NCBI GenBank assembly: GCA_036873755.1
Contig: JAVTVY010018719.1
Coordinates: 16,900-80,899 of the forward strand
DNA: 64,000 bases
Reading direction: 5' to 3'
DNA from: Hanleya hanleyi
Taxonomy: Eukaryota; Mollusca; Polyplacophora; Lepidopleurida; Hanleyidae
In this document: piece after piece, positions 39,201 through 45,944 of the stretch
Position numbering within the stretch: position 1 is the stretch's first letter
How the letters are laid out: each line of letters begins with the position of its first letter
Made by a program: the position numbers and the translations under genes
Notes under the pieces: model-generated
Told to the model about the DNA's origin: nothing
Seen by the model: the letters and a program-made list of their open reading frames with translations, nothing else
Databases searched by the model: none

Positions 39201-42200
39201 AAGTAGACCTCTATATTGTTCAATTTTCAAACCAGATAACTCACATTTCAACTGTGGAGGTAGGTAAGCAAAGAAGATAAGTCAATTTTGGACTACCGTA
39301 CATACAAAATTTATGGGATATTTATACAAGTGAGAATATAGAGGGGTTGTACCAAATATGTTTCCATCCTTGCTTCCCTTCAGACAACAAAGGACTTTGT
39401 TGTAACCCAGCTTCAAATTTTTACCAAACAAACCTCCTTTTGCTTCAACCTTGGCTTTGGGCTAATTCTGGCCAATTGAGCAGCAGTGCCAAGATGGTTC
39501 TCTCGCCCAGTGTAGGCCTACGTCAATATTCAGGAGTGTGAAACCTGAATTATGCGGAATTCCACATGAAGCAAAGTTCAGGGAATTTCCATTATGATCC
39601 AGATTTCAGAGATCAACCCTACGTTTTTCTTTGTCAGTAAATCCAGTCATCTTTGCCATTCCGAGTTGAGAGCCATTTTAGCTGTGTAATGAATGTGTGC
39701 ACTGGTTACAGTGACGTCACAGAAATTATGTTACCGTTTGACCGAGGTTGGCATGAGTGCTCATTATGAAAAAAATTTTTTTTTTAGATTGTATTCCCAC
39801 TCCTCTGATTGGTTTTCTTGGAGGATGGGAATCATGTTGAATTGAAAGTGTGTGGCAACCAATAGCATAAGACTTAGAATAAGTGGGTTTTATGGCGATT
39901 GAGAATGCAACAACAACATCACAAAAAAAAATCACGATTTCGTTTTTTCCGCCTTCACACCCCTGAATATTAGCATGTTATTCGACTCCAACTTCTTGGT
40001 GTGCAGACTCGATTTGACCACGATTTCCTGCATGATATATATATACCACCACAGGACTTAACTCGGCTAACTTTACGGTGACCACTTGAATGTTCAGTCT
40101 TGTTGACTGGTGATTCTGGACGCTGCTGGGAGTACCCAGTTTACTGATGATTGGTAAACACTGATTAACATGTCTGCAATAGTGACATTTGAACACTGAT
40201 AGCTTTTGTTGGCCATTCATGGTCACCTGGCCCCATCTGTGTTGAGTGATTCAATATATGTTCATCGCCATATGCAGTCTGGCATACTATCAAGGGAAGC
40301 AACTACTGTTTCTAGCTCAGTCACTTTCTGTTTGTAGCGTCCGCGAGTCGACTAAAAAAGAAGGAGGCTGGTGAATGAAGAAATGACCAGGTTATGGAAA
40401 ACGGATTAAAGTAATTCTTGTTTGTATAATCGATCAATTACTGGCATGCTCTCCTGAATGCTCTCTTAACTTGTAATAGCTTATAGAATGGGAATTAGAG
40501 TGGACTTGTTCATACTAACACCAGTGCATTCTATTCTGGTACTTTTGACTGATTTAACCTTGATTGATCCCTCGACGCAGTTCAAGTACATGTGAGATGG
40601 ATTCCTCGGCTTTTAGGGCAGATAAAGTAATAACAACAGTCTGGTATTATTTCTTTGTTTTTGGATGGTTGGTCAATCGCTGATGGATTTCAAGATTCGT
40701 TTTCATTGACTGTTCAGTTGCAGATTCGATATCGAAGATTCATGGGTTTTGCATATGAATTGTCCTAAAGGAGTCTCAAAATGATTAACTGGATGTTGAC
40801 ATGGTGAAGTTATCATTATCACGAAGCATTTACAGAATGAACCCATGTTCAAGTATCTCCAAAGTCGCAGTTTTGTCCAGTATCCAGTCTTTCCATTGAT
40901 ATAGCTAATTTGTTAAGATGGGATTCTCATTAAGAGCATTCACTGTGATCTGCATGGCATTCAGGAGCGCCAGTATCTACCTTTTGCGGGTTTAAGTTTT
41001 GATAACCGATGTGAAAGATTCCTATATTGGTGATCTTTGCTATCATTTACCAGTGGTCTTGGGTTGATTCTTGCTCTTCGAATGCAAGTCTTTTAGCTAG
41101 AATTGTAAAATGGTGTCTCCAGTCCATATTCGTCACAGTATTGCTGAAAACTGGCTGTCTCCTTCCTAGCTCCACCAGCTTCTCTTTCATGAATGAAGGC
41201 AGGCAAAAAGGAGGTTCACAGGACTGGACTTATACCTAGCTAAAAGCATGAGAGTGGACTTCTTGTAGCATGTGCAAATATTATGGCTGTAAATCCAGCT
41301 GTAGGAATAGTAGAGTATCGGTTGCTACCAATGGCAGATGGTCGTTGACAGTCAAGTTAATATTTCGGAAATAATTTTGTTCTCAGTGGTGATAATTGTG
41401 GACACTGATAACATTGGTATTGGTACACACATGCAGGTAGCGCCATTGATATATTCATTATGGTGATAAATTGAGGAAATTGGTGGTGATGCGCAGACAC
41501 ATGTAGTGATATTTGTAGTGGTGCACAGCCACATGCATTGATTTTGGTTGTGGGCATAAATTGTGGACATTGGTAGTGGTGCACGGACACATAGTTTAAG
41601 TGATATTGGTAGTGGTGATTAATTGCGGACATTGGTGGTAGTGGTGATAAATTGTGGACACGAGTAACATTGGTATTGATGTTAAGAGCTGTTGACGTTT
41701 CTTCGGTTTGGGATACATGACCAGCACATGTAACACTACTGCATGGTTAGTAGTGGTGATAAATGCTGAACTGCATAGTATTGGCAGTGGTGATAAAGTG
41801 CTAACATGAATAATATTGTTTGTGGTGATTAATGCTGACATGAATAGTATTGGCAATGGTGATAAATTGCTCACATAGATGGAATTGGGAATATTGGGAC
41901 TCTCCTTGTAGCTTTGGTAGTGGTGATTAATGGTGGACATGGGGTGATAATGTGGGCAACTCCAGTGGGATTCATCGGACCTGACAATATTCTTTTGGCA
42001 TGGGTTTCATCGTTGGTATATCTTGCCATCCCATGGTTGTTTGGTCTATAATACTGACCCTTTACTGACTCTAGCAGTCATGATGTGGAAGACTAGTGAT
42101 TTTGTTGTTGTGAACAGTATCAAACAATAAATCGCTGTCTTCTCCTATCATGTCTGTGCATGCAGCATGTGGATATGGCTCATTGGCTCACTAACATTTA

Positions 42201-42588
42201 CAGCTTGCAGAATGTTCCACTCCTAAACCCTCTCATATTAATACCATCCTTCACCTGACATCCAACTAATATCCCACAAATCCAGCTTTGGGATTTGTAT
42301 TGGGGGTGGGGGAACATTCAAGCATTCATGTAGACTGCACGAAGTTGAGGAGGGGTAGAAGTAAATTTGAATTTCCCCATTGTTGATATGAATATAATAC
42401 TAATCTAATAACATTATTTAAATTGTATTGGTTTTCAAGTCTGAGATGTTATAGAATCTTGTACTCTGTAGAATTGTTATTCACTTACAGAGCCCCGACT
42501 TGTCTAAGGTGAATTTATACATTTGCAGTAACTTTGGTCATTTTTCTCGTCTTTCAGTGTGAAGAATTACTCACAGGGGAAGTTCTGA
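3188..42588 (+). CDS. HNRNPK: Heterogeneous nuclear ribonucleoprotein K, full gene, 14 coding exons
   Basis: HNRNPK is a nuclear/cytoplasmic poly(C)-binding protein acting in transcription, splicing, mRNA stability and translation. Coding exons: 3188-3230, 27566-27681, 31614-31670, 32545-32588, 33575-33647, 34504-34632, 34904-35032, 35350-35516, 35919-36152, 36476-36570, 36850-36932, 38464-38541, 38989-39158, 42558-42588. All introns are GT-AG and the joined length is 1449 nt, an open frame of 482 residues, close to the about 464 of vertebrate hnRNP K. Visible parts: acidic N-terminus; bipartite NLS (KRP at 18-20, KRRR at 34-37); KH1 about 44-111 with loop GKGG; KH2 about 126-195 with loop GRAG; RGG/Gly/Met-rich linker about 198-400; KH3 about 410-472 with loop GKKG; C-terminus [10 protein letters not shown]. 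The order of three KH domains, the phrase [15 protein letters not shown] in KH1 and QVTIPKD before KH3 identify the family. Intron 1 is about 24 kb and may hold alternative first exons. Confidence 0.95.
3230..3425 (+). repeat. 196-bp perfect direct repeat, copy 1 (starts at exon-1 donor)
   Basis: This segment, starting with the last exon base and the GTATGTAAAC donor, is repeated without any difference that I can see at 4169-4364. Perfect identity implies a very recent duplication, gene conversion or an assembly artefact. Confidence 0.9.
3490..4620 (+). repeat. Dispersed repeat copies (CAATCACxGGAAGTGA family)
   Basis: A stretch starting CAATCACAGGAAGTGA near 3504 and a related one starting CAATCACGGGAAGTGA near 4378 share several blocks, including a poly-purine/ATT-rich body and CTTTRTTATTT. 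A third relative starts near 24268. They look like diverged members of one dispersed family within intron 1. The class is unknown. Confidence 0.5.
4169..4364 (+). repeat. 196-bp perfect direct repeat, copy 2
   Basis: Identical to 3230-3425. It contains a second copy of the splice donor (GTATGT at 4170). The sequence just before it reads ATG TTT AAG TTT GAG G, so a tiny phase-1 first exon (4154-4169) could in principle be used, but there is no independent support for that. Confidence 0.9.
4620..6780. other. Intron 1 sequence, no gene or repeat recognised
   Basis: Non-coding intron sequence. Short open frames on both strands (for example 4632-4976 minus) show no domain or homology that I recognise and no splice context. 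Two copies of TACATGTA occur near 4108 and 5034. Confidence 0.5.
6790..7430 (+). repeat. Degenerate C/T-rich tandem array in intron 1
   Basis: About 640 bases of degenerate units of roughly 30 bases built on CCCACCCATGACATTTCTCC or CCCAGTCATTTCTCC. The pyrimidine-rich strand is the HNRNPK sense strand, so the pre-mRNA has a long C/U-rich run. Long open frames here (6906-7241, 6979-7347) are by-products of the low complexity and are not genes. Confidence 0.85.
7912..7985 (-). repeat. SINE 3'-tail fragment (minus)
   Basis: The plus strand reads GTGAGTGAATAGAATTTAAC then GTCGCTTTCAACAATATT. It is the reverse complement of the tail seen at 13650-13712 (AATATxGTTGAAA..GATGTTAAAT..TCACTCACTC). A second tail-like fragment in the other orientation lies at about 8138-8180. 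Confidence 0.65.
8430..9495 (+). repeat. Seven-copy tandem repeat, 157-bp period
   Basis: The phrase ATGGATCTTTCTCAAATTTG and variants starts at 8461, 8626, 8782, 8939, 9096, 9253 and 9410, a period of 157 (first interval 165, second 156). Each unit holds TTTCTCAGGAACTACTG, GGTACACAGGTTCCCCTT, TGCAAGATACCTTTT and GGCCATCTTGGATT. Because 157 is not a multiple of three, open frames rotate through the array, giving overlapping long ORFs that are not genes. The body CCATCTTGGAT resembles an inverted YY1 site. Confidence 0.95.
9500..10372. other. Intron 1 sequence, no gene recognised
   Basis: Non-coding sequence with a G-run (about 9564-9574) and short palindromic AT stretches (TATATTGAATATA near 9591). 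No coding or RNA feature is supported. Confidence 0.4.
10373..10448 (+). repeat. Two-copy 38-bp tandem repeat
   Basis: The unit TCGGACAATGGTGGGCGCCA plus AGATCCTTCAGGATCTC occurs twice without interruption. It contains the near-palindrome GATCCTTCAGGATC. Confidence 0.85.
11079..11357. mobile_element. Short TIR element (MITE), 279 bp
   Basis: Perfect 16-bp terminal inverted repeats: CAGGGCTTTATATTAC at 11079-11094 and its reverse complement at 11342-11357. Both ends are flanked by TGCAG (11074-11078 and 11358-11362), a probable 5-bp target duplication. The interior repeats TTTGGGCA/TGCCCAAA words on both sides and has no coding capacity. The CAGGG terminus is hAT-like, but hAT duplications are normally 8 bp, so the superfamily is uncertain. 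Confidence 0.8.
11400..13430. other. Intron 1 sequence with decayed repeats
   Basis: No gene seen. Near 12171 the phrase TCAGGGGTCGAAATTAACAC begins a stretch resembling the end of a common dispersed repeat; a relative (TTCAGGGGTTGAAATAACC) lies near 20101. T-runs occur at 11860-11873 and 12620-12639, and a short CA repeat at about 12899-12912. Confidence 0.4.
13440..13712 (+). repeat. SINE-like element with TCACTCACTCACTC tail
   Basis: The body includes GTCGTAAGAGGCGACTAACT, two near-repeats of GGTTCCCGxGTGTGAAAA with AATAGGACCC, and the tail GATATGACTGAAATATAGTT, GATGTTAAAT and TCACTCACTCACTC. The GTAAGAGGCGACTAA body and this tail are characteristic of gastropod SINEs. No intact A/B box is evident, so it is probably a tail-and-body copy. 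Confidence 0.75.
14125..14275 (+). promoter_or_regulatory. HNRNPK: Candidate alternative HNRNPK promoter or 5' exon
   Basis: Upstream of the candidate first exon at 14276 lie an inverted CCAAT box (ATTGG near 14167) and GTTGCTAAGCGAC (near 14174), similar to an RFX X-box. A splice-acceptor-like TCATATCTCAG ends near 14254, so the ATG could alternatively lie in an exon spliced to an upstream non-coding exon. No TATA box is seen. Inferred only. Confidence 0.3.
14276..14309 (+). CDS. HNRNPK: Candidate alternative first coding exon of HNRNPK (second)
   Basis: ATG followed by codons for [10 protein letters not shown] and the first base of a glycine codon, then the donor G|GTGAGT. The phase (1) matches the exon at 27566, and the peptide is acidic like the other two candidate N-termini. 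Splicing to 27566 would give a protein of about 479 residues. No transcript evidence is available; a chance ATG-to-donor match with the right phase is possible. Confidence 0.4.
14880..15300 (+). repeat. Decayed dispersed repeat with internal repetition
   Basis: Phrases such as TGCATGGAAGCTGCTT (near 14978) and TGCATGGAAGATGCTT (near 15141), and TGATATTGCGGCTACTA versus TGATATCTCGGTTACTA, show two related units of about 160 bases. The type is unknown; no coding potential. Confidence 0.5.
15310..18950. other. Intron 1 sequence, no gene recognised
   Basis: Non-coding intron. Short open frames (for example 17410-17595 plus, 17368-17577 minus, 15932-16165 minus) have no recognisable domain. A GTT-rich run occurs near 16790-16812 (TTGTGTTGTTGTTGTTGTG). 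TACATGTA is frequent (15571, 15977, 16520, 16536, 16937, 18350). Confidence 0.4.
18955..19223 (+). promoter_or_regulatory. HNRNPK: Candidate 5' leader of the 19224 alternative first exon
   Basis: About 270 bases of less AT-rich sequence precede the ATG at 19224. A pyrimidine tract and AG (TTGTCTGCAG, ending near 18964) could be a splice acceptor for an upstream non-coding exon; otherwise a promoter nearby would be needed. TATATAAGG lies 7-15 bases before the ATG, too close to be its TATA box. Confidence 0.25.
19224..19272 (+). CDS. HNRNPK: Candidate alternative first coding exon of HNRNPK (third)
   Basis: Encodes [16 protein letters not shown] and the first base of a glycine codon, then a consensus donor CAG|GTGAGA. 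The phase matches the acceptor at 27566, giving a 484-residue isoform. The Glu/Asp-rich start is like the vertebrate hnRNP K N-terminus. Of the intron-1 candidates this is the best supported because of donor strength, peptide length and composition. Confidence 0.6.
19280..20850. other. Intron 1 sequence, no gene recognised
   Basis: Non-coding. Near 20101-20200 a fragment of a dispersed repeat (TTCAGGGGTTGAAATAACC then repeated CTCGCCATTTGxC words) is visible. Open frames are short and unremarkable. Confidence 0.4.
20856..21330. other. Segment open on both strands, unassigned
   Basis: A 154-codon plus-strand frame (20856-21320) and a 151-codon minus-strand frame (20875-21330) overlap almost completely. 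Neither product shows a motif, signal or repeat I recognise, and neither has a convincing promoter or splice context. It lies immediately before the TTAA element. It may be a decayed mobile-element segment or chance. Confidence 0.25.
21465..22357. mobile_element. TTAA-flanked DNA transposon, 893 bp
   Basis: Terminal inverted repeats of 20 bp: AGGAAAAGTTCGGGTTTGGT at 21465-21484 and ACCATACCCGAACCTTTCCT at 22338-22357 (18 of 20 positions pair). Both are directly flanked by TTAA (21461-21464 and 22358-22361), the target duplication used by Kolobok and piggyBac elements. The AGG terminus favours Kolobok over piggyBac, whose ends usually start CCC. There is no transposase, so the copy is non-autonomous. 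It carries a cysteine-rich coding segment (21725-22026) and lies in intron 1 of HNRNPK. Confidence 0.8.
21725..22026 (+). pseudogene. P2X7-C-like cysteine-rich coding segment inside the TTAA element
   Basis: From an ATG at 21725 the frame encodes a Ser/Glu/Asp-rich start ([17 protein letters not shown]) and a basic stretch, ending in stops at 21845-21862. In the same frame from 21896 it continues as [15 protein letters not shown] then a Thr-Gly-Glu step and [11 protein letters not shown], ending at a potential donor (AATG|GTATGA, 22026). The pattern W-C-x-C-x2-C-x10-C-x2-C-W-E resembles the C-terminal zinc-binding region of P2X7 receptors (WCxC..C...ECxCC), which recurs in many multi-copy invertebrate proteins. 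The internal stops could be a lesion or an unrecognised intron. The family call is from motif memory and is tentative. Confidence 0.4.
22630..22685 (+). repeat. SINE 3'-tail fragment
   Basis: GATATGACTGAAACATTGTT followed by GGTGTTAACTCCTACTCACTCACTCA, the same tail as at 13650-13712. The body upstream is not recognisable. Confidence 0.65.
22700..27565. other. 3' part of intron 1, no gene recognised
   Basis: Non-coding. Two small tandem duplications are present: TTCGAGCAGTGTCATTGGTC at about 23668 and 23696, and CTGATGCGAGTAGCAAGCAG at about 23797 and 23817. A relative of the 3504/4378 dispersed repeat starts near 24268. Open frames such as 25312-25644 and 26283-26636 have no recognisable domain. 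Confidence 0.4.
27566..27681 (+). CDS. HNRNPK: HNRNPK exon 2: NLS and start of KH1
   Basis: Acceptor TTTTCAG|GAGGAATG, donor AAG|GTGAGA. Encodes [16 protein letters not shown], then KRRRGG and [10 protein letters not shown]. The pair KRP...KRRR is a bipartite nuclear localisation signal at the same place as in vertebrate hnRNP K, and RVLLQSK is the first strand of KH1. Entry phase 1, exit phase 0. Confidence 0.93.
27682..31613. other. Intron 2, no gene recognised
   Basis: About 3.9 kb of AT-rich sequence. A 140-codon plus-strand frame at 29096-29518 lacks any recognisable domain, promoter or splice context, and I treat it as chance. Nothing else is supported. Confidence 0.5.
31614..31670 (+). 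CDS. HNRNPK: HNRNPK exon 3: KH1 GXXG loop
   Basis: Acceptor TTTCAG, donor GAT|GTAAGT, 57 bases, phase 0 at both ends. Encodes [19 protein letters not shown], the nucleic-acid-gripping helix-GKGG-helix of KH1. Confidence 0.95.
31671..32544. other. Intron 3
   Basis: Non-coding. The open frame 32395-32592 overlaps exon 4 in the correct frame but its upstream part is intronic; the KH1 sequence YNANV follows directly from exon 3 only if splicing occurs at 32545. Confidence 0.6.
32545..32588 (+). CDS. HNRNPK: HNRNPK exon 4: KH1 second strand
   Basis: Small 44-base exon, acceptor ATGCAG|TACAAT, donor AACG|GTAGGC. Encodes [14 protein letters not shown] plus two bases of an arginine codon; exit phase 2. 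Almost identical to vertebrate KH1 at this point. Confidence 0.92.
32589..33574. other. Intron 4, no gene recognised
   Basis: About 1 kb non-coding. The short frame 33283-33498 has no recognisable features. Confidence 0.5.
33575..33647 (+). CDS. HNRNPK: HNRNPK exon 5: end of KH1
   Basis: Acceptor GTTTCAG, donor GAT|GTGAGT. Completes the arginine codon and encodes [20 protein letters not shown] and NLED, the last strand and helix of KH1. Confidence 0.93.
34110..34293. mobile_element. Short TIR element (MITE), 184 bp, intron 5
   Basis: Inverted termini CAGGCATGGGAATT (34110-34123) and AATTCCCATGCCTG (34280-34293), flanked on both sides by TTATAT (34104-34109, 34294-34299). Inside, GATTTCAGACTTTTTCA occurs twice. 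No coding capacity. hAT-like CAG ends, class not certain. Confidence 0.75.
34296..34475 (+). repeat. Three-copy 53-bp tandem repeat, intron 5
   Basis: The unit ATGTTTTGGTATGTATAACA plus GTAGCCATACTTCTGTGTAGTG starts at 34298, 34351 and 34404, with no differences in the first two copies, and decays into a GTGTAGTG run by 34475. It ends just before the polypyrimidine region of exon 6. Confidence 0.95.
34504..34632 (+). CDS. HNRNPK: HNRNPK exon 6: start of KH2
   Basis: Acceptor TTACACAG, donor GAG|GTAAAG, phase 0. Encodes SSALQ, then [15 protein letters not shown] and the KH2 loop [15 protein letters not shown] second in-frame acceptor (CATTGCAG, exon start 34519) would drop only SSALQ. Confidence 0.94.
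34633..34903. other. Intron 6
   Basis: Short non-coding intron; the reading frame runs on past the donor until 34779 but loses hnRNP K similarity. Confidence 0.6.
34904..35032 (+). CDS. HNRNPK: HNRNPK exon 7: end of KH2
   Basis: Acceptor TTCTCCAG, donor ACG|GTGAGT, phase 0. Encodes [20 protein letters not shown] and the remaining strand and helix to [14 protein letters not shown] and [10 protein letters not shown] closely follow the vertebrate KH2. Confidence 0.94.
35350..35516 (+). CDS. HNRNPK: HNRNPK exon 8: start of linker
   Basis: Acceptor AACGTACAG, donor CAAG|GTGGGT, exit phase 2. Encodes [19 protein letters not shown], matching the conserved QPYDPxxYDE segment after KH2, then glycine/arginine-rich sequence ([16 protein letters not shown]). 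Confidence 0.92.
35541..35770 (+). repeat. tRNA-derived SINE in intron 8
   Basis: The head has an A-box-like GGTCGAGTGGTCTAAG (about 35548) and a B-box-like AGTTCAAACCCT (about 35609), as in class II (Leu/Ser) tRNAs. It is followed by the conserved mollusc-type region GGCTACACCGGCTTCCTCCA and the tail ATAAGTGAAATAACTTCTTG then GTGTGGCATTAAACCC. Same orientation as HNRNPK. Confidence 0.8.
35919..36152 (+). CDS. HNRNPK: HNRNPK exon 9: Gly/Met/Arg-rich linker
   Basis: Acceptor TTTTTTAG, donor ATGAG|GTATGT. Encodes [19 protein letters not shown], several RGG/RGN steps, a PPPSLLGN segment and GGM repeats. The proline-rich SH3-binding blocks known from vertebrate hnRNP K are mostly replaced by glycine. 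The opposite strand is also open with a proline-rich frame (35973-36179), a shadow of the GGN codons. Confidence 0.88.
36153..36475. other. Intron 9
   Basis: Non-coding, AT-rich, about 320 bases; nothing else recognised. Confidence 0.6.
36476..36570 (+). CDS. HNRNPK: HNRNPK exon 10: Gly-rich linker
   Basis: Acceptor TCCTACAG, donor GGAG|GTAAGT. Encodes [18 protein letters not shown] and a serine/glycine stretch. Entry phase 2, exit phase 1, in frame with its neighbours. Confidence 0.88.
36850..36932 (+). CDS. HNRNPK: HNRNPK exon 11: Gly-rich linker
   Basis: Acceptor ATCTTTCAG, donor ATG|GTGAGT. Encodes [18 protein letters not shown] then DMNFTQDSM. Exit phase 0. Confidence 0.85.
36933..38463. 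other. Intron 11, no gene recognised
   Basis: About 1.5 kb of AT-rich non-coding sequence, no repeat family recognised. Confidence 0.5.
38464..38541 (+). CDS. HNRNPK: HNRNPK exon 12: start of KH3
   Basis: Acceptor AAATAG, donor GAT|GTAAGT, 26 codons, phase 0. Encodes [18 protein letters not shown] then TQVTIPKD, the conserved first strand of KH3. Confidence 0.93.
38989..39158 (+). CDS. HNRNPK: HNRNPK exon 13: KH3 core
   Basis: Acceptor TTTGAACAG, donor ATGAG|GTTAGT. Encodes [20 protein letters not shown], then [19 protein letters not shown] and [11 protein letters not shown]. The loop is GKKG, where vertebrates have GKGG. Near-complete agreement with the family in the last two strands and helix. 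Confidence 0.95.
39159..42557. other. Intron 13 (3.4 kb)
   Basis: Non-coding apart from a degenerate tandem repeat at 41380-41950. A TATATATATA run lies near 40034. No open frame has recognisable content. Confidence 0.5.
41380..41950 (+). repeat. Degenerate tandem repeat in intron 13
   Basis: Irregular units built on GGTAGTGGTGATAAATTGTG followed by GACATTGGTA; at least eight recognisable copies with gaps. The minus-strand open frames (41357-41632, 41596-41940) are by-products of the repeat. Confidence 0.8.
42558..42588 (+). CDS. HNRNPK: HNRNPK exon 14: C-terminus and stop
   Basis: Acceptor GTCTTTCAG. Completes a serine codon and encodes VKNYSQGKF followed by TGA (42586-42588). The vertebrate protein ends in a very similar SVKQYSGKFF, which fixes the frame and the exon. 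Confidence 0.94.
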
Positions 42589-44095
42589 GATATCAACTTT
42601 GTGCGCAACTCTTCAATTTGTTTTATACCTGTAATTAAACATCCAAGAGGACCAGTTTGTCTTTGCTCGTTATGGAATCACCTGTTTTTATCATTTTTAT
42701 CTGTGTTGGGCAGACCATGGAATTCTTCCGAGGTCATACGAAGTCTGGCTGCTACTTCTTGTGTGGTCATGAGGCAGCTAAACTCAAACTGGGAAATTAT
42801 ATAACCAACAATCTCATCATATGAGAATCATATAGATTTATATCTTCAATACAGGGAGAGTTAATTCGTTGCAATTAATTAGAATATTGATTAATCACCT
42901 AAGTTGTAATTAAAAATTAAATAGCTATTCAACTGAATCTTTGTGCTATTTGAACGAGATACATTAGAGATATATTAGGCAGAGATAGAATTATTACATT
43001 TACTGCTATTCAGACGTCATTGTTTTGTGGAATATATCAAATTCATCATAAACATGCTTCATGCTTTGACATTTTGATCTCTATATATTCTTTCTTGACA
43101 AGGGTGATTCATTCAACCTCGTCCTATTTGACAACTCTTTGTGAAAAAATAGCTCTAATTTCCTGTAATATTCAAGAAATCATCTTCACTGCTAGAAGAA
43201 TTGTAGTCATTTCGGGAGAAGTGCTGTTAAGATCTCTTGATTATTTTTTCAAGAGAAGTGGTGTTGTCTCAGTTTGTACAAATTTATTATAGGAACAGTT
43301 TCGGGAAAAAATGAAACCAAGTAAAGGAAAAGTAGAGAGACTTCATGTTTCAGGTTCAAAACCACTCATTTGATCATTGTATTCAAGCATATGTGGTCTT
43401 CACCTACTGTCGTATCACTCATTGTTTTATCACAAACGTCTGTTTTTATCGCTCTTGCTGAATGATCAGGGTTGAGAAGACCTGTATATAATTGATGCAA
43501 CCATAACTCTGTTGTAAATCTCTGTATGCTCTAAACAATAAGGAGTACCAGAAAATGTATAGTTGGAGTTGAAGGAATTATTGGATCGCTTACATCCTTT
43601 GGGTCCTCTTTAAGGAACTTCCTAAATGGATTTTAATAGATTGTTTCAGTGGATTTCATTATTTTGATCTGCAGTTGCAGCTTTAGAGCAAGTGGTTATC
43701 ATATGTCAAGTTGTATTGTTCAAGTGAAGTGGTGTACTAATACACGTCATTTGTTGGGTTTGTATAGAGATTCTAGTGCCTAATCCAAGCGCAAGTGTCA
43801 ACATGGTCAAGGAAGTTCTACATAGAACAACAGCAGACCAGAATATAAAGAACTATGAATACGATGGTCCGTGAAATGTTTTAAATTAACTCTGTGATTT
43901 GGGGACAGAGTGGTAATTTCTTGCTTCCCCAATAGTGTGTTCTTCCAGAAGAAATAGTGCGTGTTTTACTTTCACTCAAATCGGGTCATGACCTCGGTAC
44001 ATTCATCTGAGGGTTGTTAGCTGTTTAATGGGATCTAAGTATTTAGAAGCATGTACTGAACTTGTTGAATAATAAAAAATTATGTTCACAAAATA
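42589..44095 (+). other. HNRNPK: Probable HNRNPK 3' UTR
   Basis: AT-rich sequence after the stop codon with no coding signal. The first good polyadenylation hexamer I see is AATAAA at 44071-44076, giving a 3' UTR of about 1.5 kb. Another AATAAA lies near 44595, so the true end is not certain. Confidence 0.45.
44071..44076 (+). terminator. HNRNPK: Candidate polyadenylation signal
   Basis: AATAAA on the sense strand, followed by AT-rich sequence. Only the hexamer and position support it. Confidence 0.4.
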
Positions 44096-44099
44096 TAAA

Positions 44100-45940
44100 T
44101 TGATTTTCTTTGACCTTTTTATATGCCCGTCGAAGGCTAGGTGATATATTGTGATCACGGCCTTTGTCCGCCTTAACTTTTGTGAGCCGAGTGATCCATG
44201 GAGTAAAGACAGTGCAGCGGCTTAGCTCCAAAAATGACAATGTTTGTGCACTTTTGGAAACAAGCATGAAGTTTGGCATCTTGTTAGATATGACCATTGA
44301 GGCAAAAGAAGCAGGTTTGTAACACCCCCTATCTGCAGGTGGTGCCACCTGCCCCACGGTACCAACTGCTGAGACAGGTGGCTAATCCGGTATAAGCCAC
44401 ATCCGATTCCTTAAATATTTTCATTACTACTTAGGCTAGGACATTGAAACTTTCCGCAATATATCTGTGGATCAAGCTCTACCAGAAAAATTAAGAAACA
44501 AATCGAGTATGGCTGCTCTGATGACTTCAGTGACATCATAATTAAAAAAAAATGCATAATTGGGTTGATTCCTTTTAAATTAACCAATCTGAAATAAAAT
44601 AAAATTGGGAACTTCATGAGAAATAAGTCAACATTTTGAAGAAAACTGACAAAATCACGACTTCTAAGTCACGACCTCATGGCCGCCATTTTGAATTTAC
44701 CCATGATCCAACGTGCATGAGGGGTAGGCAAGGAATATACAAGTAGGCTCAGAACAATTCTAATTTGATAGGCAACAACGTGATAGTGATTTCTCTGAAT
44801 TCTTTATAGTTTTGGAGAGAGAGTAGAAAGTTTGGTAGGGACGACCCGGTAGCGTTTCTACTTTTAACTAAAATAATTGATTCATACAATGCTTTGGGTT
44901 GACGATCTTTGCTAATTCTGGCAAATCAAGTCTCGAAAGATATGTGGCTGGGCATGGAGAGCACCCATACATTATGCTCAAATCTGGGATTTATGACACC
45001 CCCCTCTCCCGCTGTACACTTGTACGTGGTGGCCCAAAACCATGTCTCATCGTGCACATACGTATACTGAGCCAGGATACCAAAGTAGGTCGACGGGATG
45101 TCGAGCTGATCATATGTTCACTATCCCTTGTTTCTGGTTGGCCCGTTCAATTTATAGCATTAAAGTTTATTTTCCATGTCACCTACTTAGAAAATTGTGC
45201 AACTGAGAAATATTAGACATTAGCGAAACTAAAAGGTGTGGCAAAATGCTAGCATCATGTGTATTGGTGAAGTGCGATTAAAAGGTAGATAGGCAAATTG
45301 GTGAGATATGTAAGAGGTGGTAAAATTGACGTCTGGCGACCAGAAAGCCATCATATGACTCCACTGGAAAGCCTCTCTCGCCATCCCACATTCAGACTAG
45401 AATACGGAGGATTTTATGACGCTGCCTTGGTATCGCAACCGTGCTTTTGTCTGTTCGTGTGGAAACTATGAAGTAATCACTCTGCCCATAGCAATGACTT
45501 AGTTCTCTCTCCGGTAAAGGAGTAGCGGGGAGAGAACTACTAGGTCTATTGCAGACATGATCAATTTATTGGCCAAACTAGGTAAAAGTAGTGGTCAGTG
45601 AGTGGGGAGGGGTTGTTTTATTGCCCGATAGAGCTGTACGACCCATGGAGCCTTGTGGTCTGGGACTGTACATGTAAATTCAATAAAAGGAACCATGGCT
45701 GAGTAGGAACGAACGGAGCCATGCAAACTTGGCTAACCATAGCCCCGACGGGAATATACCAGCACTGGCCAGGCAGAAACTCGGAGGACCGCCAATGATT
45801 AAATAAAACGATGCAATGAACAAGTAATCCAATCAGCAGAACAAATTCACTTGGAATCCCCTTCACAAAGTCCAGGATGCAGGTTTTGAGACCGTAATGA
45901 TACGTGCGCGCAGACAAGGGCCTGGTTGTCGTACATTTTT
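44100..45940. other. Intergenic, decayed repeats
   Basis: Starts with TATATGCCCGTCGAAGGCTA, a phrase resembling the start of dispersed repeats common in molluscs. It includes GGCCGCCATTTTG near 44682 (YY1-like, inverted). The frame 45618-45917 (minus) has no recognisable domain. No gene is supported. Confidence 0.4.
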
Positions 45941-45944
45941 ACAT

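Noticed and set aside
41357..41940. Minus-strand His/Thr/Tyr-rich ORFs
   Set aside because: By-products of the degenerate GGTAGTGGTGATAAATTG tandem repeat.
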